DNA from: Psococerastis gibbosa
Lineage: Eukaryota; Arthropoda; Insecta; Psocodea; Psocidae
Reading direction: 5' to 3'
Length of the DNA: 64,000 nt
Assembly (NCBI GenBank): GCA_963971405.1
Contig: OZ020486.1
Location: forward strand, 20,855,419-20,919,418
Shown: in pieces, positions 1-10,601 of the stretch
How positions within the stretch are numbered: position 1 is the stretch's first letter
How the letters are laid out: each line of letters opens with the position of its first letter
Program-made: the position numbers and the translations under genes
Notes under the pieces: model-generated
The model's input: the letters and a program-made list of their open reading frames with translations, nothing else
Told to the model about the DNA's origin: nothing
Database searches by the model: none

Positions 1-14
1 ATGTTGCATTACAG

Positions 15-2244
15 GAGAGGCCGTGCCTCAAATGCAGTACCAAGTCTTCTTCATGCGTAAGCTTTGGGCGGGAGGGTCCGTGGGCCGCGATAAGAACGCG
101 GACGTCATATTCCACTTTCCACAAGAGGTGCCCAAGTATTTAAGAGGTTTCCACAAAGTTTCCAAACAAGATGCCACCACCCTTGCAGCATACATCAGCA
201 TCGCTAAGTTCGGCAAAAGCACAGCTGAGCTTCAGTCTCCGTAAGTGCACAATGTGTTGATATATATTAAATTAGTCAAAACCGTAAATAAATCAACAAA
301 GATAGATTTCAAAATGTATTATTATTATTATTATTTTTAACTTGACATTTAGACTGAGTTCCCCATATTAGATGTATTTTGATTTAAAAAGAAATTCTCC
401 TCCACACTCTAATACAAAGTATGTAGCCGACACCAACACTGTTTGGGCTCAACGTAACCTTGCTTTTTTCACGACTTCAGAAACTGTGACCAGTGTCAGT
501 GCCACATACATACTAATAACTAATAAGTTAATAGTGTAATTCCCAAAATAAATTCAGTTACATAAATTTAGATAATAAATTTTTCTTCTTTGGGTCCCTT
601 GCCATTGTGCAGCCATTTCGCACGTGGAGGCAAGGTGCCAATAACAATATAAGAACTAAAAAGTTAAAGTAGTAATAGGTATAAGTACAGATGCATTAGG
701 TATGCAGATGGTATGAGGTATGTTGAGAGGCATGTTATTAGGAATTCCAAAGTGCTGGGTCTTTTTGTAGTATTGCTTGTTTCACCTTATTTTGAAATAT
801 TTTGCGTGTAGGTGCGCCACGAAGTTCAAGAGAAAGTTTATTGTATTCAAGTAGCCCTATATATAAAAACTTTTTTTGAAAAATTCCGTTTAGGGCGTAG
901 GTGGCACAAACGACTCTACACGTCGGGTTCTATTATCGCTTGCGGGTACAATAGGTCTGTTCCCCGGAGGATTGGTAAAAAACTCCCAGCACTTTATACA
1001 CGTAAAGTGACCTAAGAGGTAGAACATTAATTTCACGAAAAAGAGGAAAAGATACTACCAATAAAAATGTATAAGAGCATTTTTTTTCTACCTTGTGGCA
1101 CCTCGCTTATGGTTCTATAATGGATATTTCATGAAAAATTTGACTGTACAAAAAAACATGTAGTGGGGATCTTCGATGTAATGCCATTAAAATTGGTTTA
1201 TATTATTATATTGCAGGCTGACGTTGCAACAGTTACTCCCACCCGATTTATTCAAGTCGAAGAAACCAAAGGACTGGCAGAAAGAGATAACAGCTGCAGT
1301 CGTAAAAACTTCAAGTTTGTCGAAGGACGAAGCAAAGATTGAATTCCTGAAAATAATTCAGCAGTGGCCTACCTTCGGATCCGCTTTCTTCGATGTGAAA
1401 CAGACGACAGAGCCTAACTATCCTGAAATGATTCTGGTCGCAATCAATCGCCGAGGCATTCATATCATTCATCCTGTTACGAAGGTAAATTTAGTAACTT
1501 TCCAAAGTATCAGTATTTGCAGGTTGTTGTCATCGTCAGTGTTTAGAAATTAGGAAATTACGATGCGTATTGGCTAATGAAGATTTTACAGAAATAGAAT
1601 GAAATGAAGATTTGATGTGTCTCTAGAAATATTTTTCTAGTATAGAATACACGGCCTGTTCTGAAAGTAGGACTGATTTTTTCATGAGCAAACTGGCGGG
1701 AATTTGACAGCGCTAGAAGATATCGGCTCCAGGCTCTTGGCCGTTGAAGAGAGCAGGTCGCTTGTAATGTGAACCCCTGCTGAACAGGCACATCACGGAG
1801 AGCATTTTCTGGAGCAGCGTGTATGACTGTATGACCCGGATGCTAGTACTTTAAGCGCATTACCTCGCCTTTGATAGCAATTTACTGGCCAAGGGTATTT
1901 CCGACCATCGTTGGTAAAGCTAGGAAAAGAGGAATCAGAAGGAAATCGCCATACATGGGAATATAGGAAAAAATTCACATAAAAAACCGGTTCGAATTTT
2001 TTTGCAGGATGTACTAGCTGTTCATGAATACACCAACATCAGCAACTGGTCATCTGGCAACACTTACTTCACAATGACAATCGGAGCTATGCTGAGAGGT
2101 GGGGGAACTCGTCTCCTGATGGAAACGCCCCTTGGCTACAAAATGGACGACTTAATTTCATCGTACGCGAGTTTGATCCATAATGTCAGCAACAGGAGAA
2201 AGTCTGTCAGAGCTCCAGCACCACCACCCCCGGAACAGTTTTAA
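15..2244 (+). CDS. Unconventional myosin VII, C-terminal MyTH4-FERM end (partial)
   Basis: Three terminal exons, 15-240, 1217-1484 and 2008-2244, join in phase (2, then 0) to give about 243 residues ending in a TAA at 2242-2244. The 5' part lies outside the window. Acceptors TTACAG (14), TTGCAG (1216) and TTTGCAG (2007) and donors at 241 and 1485 support the model. The protein matches the last FERM domain of class VII myosins: [18 protein letters not shown], then [37 protein letters not shown] and LGYKMDDL. In the family this domain folds back on the motor for autoinhibition and binds cargo adaptors in actin-based protrusions (sensory bristles, hair cells, microvilli). The C-terminus has an extra proline-rich tail ([10 protein letters not shown]). 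I cannot decide between the VIIa (crinkled) and VIIb paralogue, so no symbol is given. Confidence 0.9.
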
Positions 2245-2830
2245 ATGACGAGGTGGTAGACGCAGGGTCAATGCGTTCGAATGGCAAGGTGATTGGTAGT
2301 CCTCCTCTTAATTGGACACTGTTTTGCATCTCAGCCACGGGGCTTATAAAACCCAGTTCTCTATTAGACATATTGTGGTAGCAGCATGCCCGACAGCCAT
2401 GTCGTCCCGTCCCAGTAAAGATAAGGTACTCATTAGGGATGGGTGGACTCAGGTCCAGTGGAAAATGCGACCTTTTATGCCAATTCGTGACAGTTTATAA
2501 ATCTGCTTTCAGTTCTGCCATATGGAACAAGGCTGAAAGTTATAAATCCATAAAGAATCAATTTATTTCTATATATTCATTAAATATTATTTTAAATACC
2601 GTATGTTAATTATAATAATTATCCAACACTAACACTTATTATTGTAAGAGGTACATGTTTCCCACGTTTCGATGGTTTACAGACAGCCAACCATTTCCAC
2701 GCTTGGTATCACACGATAAGATTGTTAAGAAAGAAAATGTGGAAACAATAAAATTTATGTATTCATATTCAATAAAATGCTTAAATTCAAAATGCAATAT
2801 TAATAAATCCAAACATTTTAACATGAAAAA
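2245..2830 (+). other. Putative 3' UTR of the myosin VII gene with poly(A) signals
   Basis: After the TAA the sequence becomes AT-rich without a good coding frame. AATAAA hexamers lie at 2747-2752, 2771-2776 and 2802-2807, about 500 bases after the stop. That suits a 3' UTR, but the cleavage site cannot be fixed from sequence alone. Confidence 0.45.
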
Positions 2831-4033
2831 AAAAATTAAAACATTTCTGCCTTGTTTATTCGTTAAATGGAGAATATATAAATTCAGATATCTAAGGCCC
2901 GATCCGACGACTGATACTTAAAATTTAAGTGACGCTTGTCTCATTATTATTATGGAATGGTCTAACGTAGTTAGCTTACATCAACTGATTAATAAAAATA
3001 ATAACAAGATTAGCGCTACTTAAATGTTAAGTATCGTACTACTTAGTAGTTACTTTAAGTTAAGTATCGTTCGCCGGTTAGTCACCTTATCTTATTTTTT
3101 ACTTTTAACTCGTATGCCGTGTGGTACCGAGTGCGGACGCAGTATAAATTCAATCATGATTTGATTACCCTCACACTTTTTAATATCAGGACACTCGAGC
3201 CAGAGACGTCGTGCCAGCACTCGCCGCTCATGACTGTCTGGCACCACAGTGCAATACAACTATTTAATTGCGATATTTAGAAGCCAAATAGTGCATTTTC
3301 AAAGTTTCAAAAAACCGCAGGGCGGCGTTGTAATACTGCTCAGAAATGCGTCAGGTAGTGGTTGTGTTAGTCACCTCTACCTATGCCAGTTTCCTGCGTA
3401 AAAGGTATGAAAATTACTATGGTATGTCGATCTAATAAGACTATTAAAAATGGCTCAGAGGTTTGACTTAATGCGCCTCAATGATGGTAGACCTTCAATT
3501 GTTTAAAAAAAACAAACATATGACATGACTTCCGTAAGTCTAATAGTTAAAACAGTGTTTCCAATCATGGCGTATACTTTTCTAGCATGCATGGACCTGG
3601 AAAACAGTGACAAATATGTTTGTGTTTCCGTCGAATTTGGATTGTCCCCAGTAATAGGAGAGAGGAAACTGTATAACTTCAGTACCGACACACCTAAATG
3701 GCTTTGTTCCTGATCTAACTTAATCGTAATCGTGTTAATTATACTTTTGGTGTTCATTTATATGGTATTATTCAAATGAACCTTTTTCGTATAGGAAAAT
3801 GTTTGCGTCCAACCAATCAAAGCATTGGGATTTGACTTCATTTCTCAATGGAATTCTATACGAAAAACGTGCATTGGTACTTTCAATTAAAGGCTGATAC
3901 GTATTGCATTGAATATTTCATCTTAGGCCCAATTATTTGAACATAGAACCACATAAATTAAGTACTGAATACCTACCTAAGCTAGACAAAGATATCGTAC
4001 ACATGCACAAACCTTAAATTTACTGGTTACAAC

Positions 4034-4219
4034 AGAACTGCGTTGATCGGGGCTGATGTGCTGTGGTCTAATGGAATTGGAAGAAGAATTGAGGTAGATA
4101 TCGTCAGTCTAGTGTCTGCGCATGCACTGACAATGTCTACCGCAGTTTTGCACGAAACGTTTGGTTCTTCTACCCCGCTTCGACCACGGCTCATCAGTCT
4201 GAACCAACGCATTTCTCAA
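4034..4219. repeat. Foldback (palindromic) element
   Basis: The left half (from GAACTGCGTTGATCGGGGCT) is the approximate reverse complement of the right half (ending near GAACCAACGCATTTC). An inner pair, GTAGATATCGTCAGT and ACTGACAATGTCTAC, encloses a 17-base centre. The open frames on both strands here are by-products of the palindrome. No transposase is present. Confidence 0.6.
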
Positions 4220-6044
4220 AACTCCGGCCACGAAAGCCTTCGTGTTTATACTACTGGTTACATATCATTTAGCTCACATTATATTAATATCAATGTTGTT
4301 CTGCCTAAAAAAGAGAACCCGACCACATAAATGACAACCTATGGGTCATTGATGTTATCGTCATTTCTTTCTTACAAAAGTTTATGAAGACCTAACTAAT
4401 CTGGCGACAGAGCAACAGGGTTTCAAACCGCGATTTCAACGTAACATACTAATAAAAACCTTTTTGAATACGTGAAAGCTGTTGCATTAATATGCCACAA
4501 ACTACTACAATAACACTAATTACGTATGCACGAATAACATTTAATCACCTGTCATCCCAGAGTACTGCTTCTTTTTATAAATTCTAGTCAACATTATTGA
4601 CTGTCCAAAAATTGAGTTGTCAATCTATGTTACCAAATTAAGGCTTGAACAAGGTAGCCCAGCTAGGCTATTAAGAAATTCGGTTCTTAGGAAGCATACA
4701 ATGTTACTTATACGTAGTTCCGGTGTTATACGATAGAACCATAAAGTCCACAACACACGTCTCCCAACAACAAGTAAAACCAATAATAAAAACGTTGAAA
4801 AAAGGTAACATCTTAGACAAAAATCCAATAACATTAAACATATGGCCGCTAACTTCTCTTGTCATTTCATAGGATGTTCAGGTTGCATGTTCTTTTTATT
4901 TGCTCTAGTTTTTTTTAAAATATGGAATGGGCTCTACCAAAAAAGTGTTTTAAATTACATAAATCCATTATGAATGAAAAACAATTCTGAAATAAAAAAA
5001 CAGAGAACTTATTCTAATAACGAGTAATGATATGCAATGATTCATTCACGTTCAATCAAACCGTCCACACGTCGGAATATGTACTGTATGTTGTAATAAA
5101 TTAATGAGTTTTTGTTAAGCTAGCAACATTTTCATGAATTTTCCGATTATCGCGCTCTTCAGGTAGCAAATTCAGTAAAAATTGAATGAATTTCAGACTT
5201 TCACTACTCTTGGGGTATTGTTATGGTATGATGAAGCTGTAGAATCCGGGGTTGATCTGAAATTGAACTTCCAAATGTTTCCAGTCGTGAAAGCCTTTCT
5301 AATTAAATTGTTATAGTAAGTTATAATTACAGAAAAGTTTAGTATAACCGTATAAATGCCGTTTGTCGAAATCATTTCAATCAGTCTACCAATTTTATAC
5401 TATTTTCTTGCATAGAATCGAAGATATTGCGTCAACCTATTGATTGACAACTGTCCATTCAAATTTGAAAGTCCTGATTGAAGAGGAATACTATGTATAA
5501 TAGCAAGGATTTATTCGAGAATCTATGGCCCTCTGTCCGAAAACAGAGAGTAGCGTATAACAAGCAACTCCGAAATATATGCAATAATTTTTGTTTAAAA
5601 TAATAATTCCTTAACAGACACAAAGATATGAAACCAAAAATACAAGCTTTCATAGTTATTAATTATTATTGCTTTAGAAATACACGATAAGTGCATACAC
5701 CGATTTTATGGAATAGTCGTAAATCAGACGAATATACTTTTTTTTAGAAAGGTTGTGTTTTTTTTCACATGGCCACTTTCATATATTTATATAATATAAT
5801 ATACATAGTAGTAGTTTGGTTGGACACAGTCCCAGGCCACGGTGTGGGCCCATAGGACAGGGGACCTCCTGATTATAGTGGATTCCGAACCACTTGGGAA
5901 ACACAGTGTAGTCACACGACTAGTTCGGAGGTGACCAGGACAAGTCCTACCATGTTTCCCTACCGGCACTGTTATAATATATATAAATATTTGGAAATCT
6001 CAGCCTTAAGTAACAGTTATGCCTGTTACACTGGGTCAGTGGTA

Positions 6045-6190
6045 AGCATGTCTCAACTTGTCCATTATTGCTTGTGGCAGGTGTGGGTTGACATTGAAGT
6101 TGTTTACCAGCGGCCAAAATGTATAGGGAAACAATACCAATCAGGTCCGAAAATATCAAGGTCGTTAGCAGGGCAAGGTGCAATGGGGCC
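6045..6190. repeat. Dispersed repeat, copy 1
   Basis: This shares a run of motifs in the same order with 51613-51790: a CTTGT...TTATTGCTTGT block, GGTGTGGGTTGACATTGA, TTTACCAG, GGCCAAAA, GTCCGAAA and AATGGGCC. The copies are diverged. It is presumably a non-autonomous transposable element; its class is not determined. Confidence 0.5.
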
Positions 6191-7861
6191 TACGTCCATA
6201 AAAATAATATGATGATTCATGCGTTTCAAAAGTACTACTATCCTTCTTACTTCGAAGCATTAGGAAGAAGCAGACAATGTTACGCCATCCATCACAATGT
6301 TCCCAAAAATGACACAAGCATTTGAAAGATGAACGCTACGAACTAAACAAACAATTAAACAGTTGCAATAAGAAAAATATAGAATGGCCTAAAACAGTCT
6401 ATTAAAATAGATATTACACCTAATTGAAATTCTTAAATATTGGATAGATTGATATTGACATGTAGGAAACGCTAGTGAATCTCAAAGGGCTTTGTCAAAT
6501 CAAATCTTACTGATATTGCCCGAGGCATAAATTGGTAGAAGGTATATTTTTTATAACAAAATAGGCTTTTTAGCCGTGAACAGTGTATAATTATATATAT
6601 ATACATTTTAAGAGGAATTGAATGGGTTAGAAGCCAATATGAACAAGTGCTGTCAGTCTGATTTCAAGAAGAACTCACTCGAAGTCTGATTTAACGGTGG
6701 GCAATATTTGCAACACCTTATAGATCGACAACTATGTATGAAAGAGATATACCGTTGCTGCTACAACAGATTGGCCCTCGAAGATTCTCATGGTGCACAT
6801 ATCTCGAAAAGTAAAAAAAAAAAATGTCATGTGTACAAATTGGCTTCTAATCCATTCGATTGGTATCAGCTTCAACCTACAGCTAATGATAAGCCCACTG
6901 CTAGTAGTGGCATACCGTAGCGACGTTACATGGCCCTATTGTCCAGGTTCCTTCAATTAAGGCAGAGATTTACAAATGTTTACAAATTAATTATTTTTTC
7001 GTTCCTCAATCCTCAGCCTTTCAAAATATATTATGAACATTTTAATGAAATATTTGTAATAATACAAGCTTTTGAAGTAAATTTACAATTTCTGATCTGA
7101 AATATTTATATATATATATAATTTTCTTATTAAACACGATAAATTGGATTATGTACAGATTTTATAGAATAAGTATTATAAAATTGTGCATTAATGCCAA
7201 CCCAGGCACTAAGTACTCTATGTAGATAAAAGCTGTATTTTTTATGAATTTTTATTATGTTGTAACATAAACTGATCCTAGTATTTTAAAGGTTTGTGAG
7301 TATGGAAGGATTAATTAATTAATTTCTTCAAAATGACTACATTTGTTTACAAAAAAAACTCTGCCTTAAGACAATATTTTACCGGGGTTTCAAAACAAAG
7401 TTTATAAAATTCAATAACCAAACACACTTTAGGTAAATCAGAATGCCAAAAAGGTTGGCATGGAAGATAGTGATCCCAATTATTGCCAATTTAAAGTCTT
7501 GAAATAAAAACTAATTTGTCCATTAAAAATTGCAATCGCGTAAAACGTATCGCTTTGAGCATATTTTTGTTAATAAAAATAATAACGTAAAAGTTAATGT
7601 TAAAATCTATAAAGTGGACAAAAATGTTTTTTTTCTGCCAAATAAAAAAGCAAATGTTGGATGCTAAGCAGACGTAAGATGTTGATCTGCTCCTAAACTA
7701 TTCTAGAACGAGGCTATGATGAGGCTTAGTGAGGATATGCTAAACTTCTGCCTCGACAGTTGACCCTTCTCATTGGGCAATGAATAAAGCGGATAGGACG
7801 GGGAAAAGGGGAAGCGACATTGGAACGAAAGATCAGCCTTTTTTCTCCAGCACCCCCGGTG

Positions 7862-8006
7862 TCAGACATTATCAGGGCTTCCAGTGAATGAAATAGGTTG
7901 AGCGTTCTCTACCAATGAGTCCTTCGTTCCAGAACTTGTATGTACGTTGTTAGTGTCCGAAACAGATTTTCCTTTTGCATTGTTTTGCATCTCTTCCTGG
8001 GATGCC
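7862..8006 (-). CDS. fwe: flower alternative last exon, distal (ubiquitous-type C-terminus)
   Basis: A GTCTTTCAG acceptor precedes 8006. Joined to the phase-2 end of exon 5 (AA|G), it encodes K145, then [13 protein letters not shown], and ends [13 protein letters not shown]...DNV with TGA at 7862-7864. The NAQP-SFTG motif matches the C-terminus of the common Drosophila isoform, so this is probably the ancestral exon. It lies 1.3 kb beyond the proximal last exon, so using it means skipping that exon. Confidence 0.9.
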
Positions 8007-10544
8007 CTGAAAGACAATAATTAATAATAATTGACTTATATGAGACAACAAAGGATAATCTAGCCATGCCATCGGCATGCGTATGGTTGAATTAAGGCCA
8101 TTTTACATGAGACTCAAAAGAATGAGAATTTTCTAACTCTTTCTTGTCTCGCGTAAAACTCTAATTCAGTAAGTAAGCATGCTCCCTTACTAGCCCTTGG
8201 AGTTAAATATAGAAAAAACAATAATAATAGCCGCTGATGAATCAAATTTTCAGAAGAGAATGACACATGCTGGCATACATCAAAACTATAAGTTGAGTGC
8301 TCACTATTCTACAAATTCATAACAGTATTGATAAGAAGCAGGCATAATAATTGTATTTCGGGGAAATGTTTATTTGTAGCTTTCTTCACATCCAATTGGT
8401 AGAGGCATAGTGCCGGCATAAAATTGCAGGCCGGCCCAAAGGTAAGAAGGTCAGCTTGATAAGGGGTTGCCTCCCCATAGTAACTATCTCCATAATAAGG
8501 AGTGTAACTATTTTTCCGTTTAAGAGCAAATCGAACCTTTTGCACCAAGTCAAATTTCTCATGACATATCGATTGTAGAGCCATAAAGCCTAAAGGCCGT
8601 CATTAACACCGATCAGCCCCACTTTTTGATATTAATTTGTAGACAATTACACTGACAATGTCAGGTTCAAGAAGTTCCACAACTGTGACCAATTGCTGCT
8701 AGTGGCCACGTTATGGCTCTACGACTTCATGAGAAATTTGAAAGTGAGGGAGTCCATTTGCTCTTATCGGATTTGTCAAAGTTGCTGGTAAATAAGAGTC
8801 ATCTGGTGTGTTGTGCCTCGCCATCCTAGGGCCGCGGATTGAGTGGATTATGTGGCCAAATTCAAGATCCTCTCAGTTCACACTGCAATCTAAATACTGT
8901 CTTATAAGGTCATATTTATAGCTTGTAGAAACAGCGATCCTTGTTCGAGAGTTGGTAGTTGGCAGGGGGTAACAGCTGTGCTAAACAAACGTGTCACCAG
9001 ACAATGTGAAACCTCAGTTACAGTAAGGCCAAAGACTGCACTAAGAGCTACCGAACCCAACACTGGCCCAGGCCTAATAATTTTTTTTATTATTATCTTA
9101 TTGTCAAGAGCAAGAGACGAAACAGATTTTCAAAAAGGCGGTGATTGTAAAATAAATTTATGTTAATAAGGCATTCATCAAAATACACACGATCCAAACT
9201 ACAGTATATAGGGCAAAAGAAAGAAACTCAAGCTAAAATGGGTGCAAACACGTAAACTGTCAGTAGACGTACGGCTGAGGCCGGGGGTGCAGGTGTCCCA
9301 CGCCTGATTATTTAAGTTGGGCGCCAAACGTCGGGGTCCTCCATAAGGGTAACGTTGTGGTCAGGAGGGCCGCCGCTCTGCGGAGAAGTCAAGCCCTGCT
9401 GCGGTGTGGCCATCGCGGCCATGTCGTCACGTGATCCTCTGCACAGCCGCACAAAAATATCTCACACCGGTTAGCCATCAAAACAGTTAAGACACGACAC
9501 TGCATTTTAAAATAAATCTACCCTACTACAGCGATTTATAATACATTTTCAAATCTTGATAATAGCATGGATTAATATGAGCTTAAATAACGGCACTGAC
9601 AAGGAAGAATTTAGTTACAGTTAAAATTATCACACATACAGTAAACAATAACATGTTCAGCTAACAAAAACTTGGGATCATTTATCCAAATACTTAAATA
9701 AGATTATTAATATATTGCCACAGCAGTAAGTAGCTGCATTATTTAATATCTTGATAGGTTGAATATGCAAAATGACACACCCACACCCATGGACGGATAT
9801 GGGGGGGGGGGCAGGGTGGTAGCTGCTCCCCAAAAATTTTTTAAGTTAATTTATTACGCTATAATTTAATCGATACTACAGGTTTGTTCTATTTTGACCC
9901 CCAACTACCCCCCCCCCCCAAAAAAAATGGGCTGGATCCGTCCCTGGCCAGAACCTCATGCTATTGTATGGGAACATTCAATTTTTCATAAACTGAGTGC
10001 AAAAGATATCTGATACGGTAAGTTAGTGATTTTCTTTTTCTTTTCTAATTATTTAATTGACAAACACATTTGGCCCCAGCCTAGTGCCATTGCTTGCTGC
10101 AAAGACTACAAAAAATCGTATTAGTATGAATTAAAATAAGCGTGAGGAACGCCCCAAACCATGCTATGACTCTTATGTATAAACGCAATACTTACTTTTT
10201 GCCCAATGACATCAGGCCATATAAGACTCCTGTACCGAAGATGAGTCCGCTTCCAAGGAAAGTACTGAAGCCAAAACACATGAACACAGGAGGTATTGCG
10301 ATCCTGGGAAAGTAAGCGTTCAATCAAAATATTTAGTACATGTATGATGAAGGACAAAGCTGTCATAAGGCAGCCGACATCGCCAATAATAATGCATAGG
10401 AAATCAACAACCACTCATATCCAATATAGGGTTTCTCTCGTGACTTCGTGGAAACGAAACATTATTATTAACATATTGTGGTGATTTTTGGCTTTGTGGC
10501 ACCGGTTCAGTATAATTTGTTATGTTTTTTTAAATAAATACACG

Positions 10545-10601
<57 letters not shown>

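Larger units (their letters stand above)
2831..7861. other. Intergenic region between myosin VII and flower
   Basis: No open frame here shows a recognisable protein or exon signature. The stretch holds a palindromic foldback element (4034-4219), a fragment sharing motifs with a foldback in the tai intron (5210-5250), a dispersed repeat (6045-6190), an AT dinucleotide run near 7105-7120 and, at its right end, the probable 3' UTR of the longer flower isoform on the minus strand. A TTTATT at 7251-7256 is a minus-strand AATAAA about 600 bases after that stop codon. Confidence 0.5.

Noticed and set aside
1567-1990. Possible mariner-like fragment in the last myosin intron (CTGTTCTGAAAGTAGGACTG)
   Set aside because: There is only a short resemblance to mariner-type ends, with no inverted partner, TA duplication or transposase frame.
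8309-8584. 91-aa minus-strand frame between the two flower last exons
   Set aside because: The Tyr/Gly-containing peptide matches nothing I know, lacks convincing splice sites and overlaps a foldback repeat arm.
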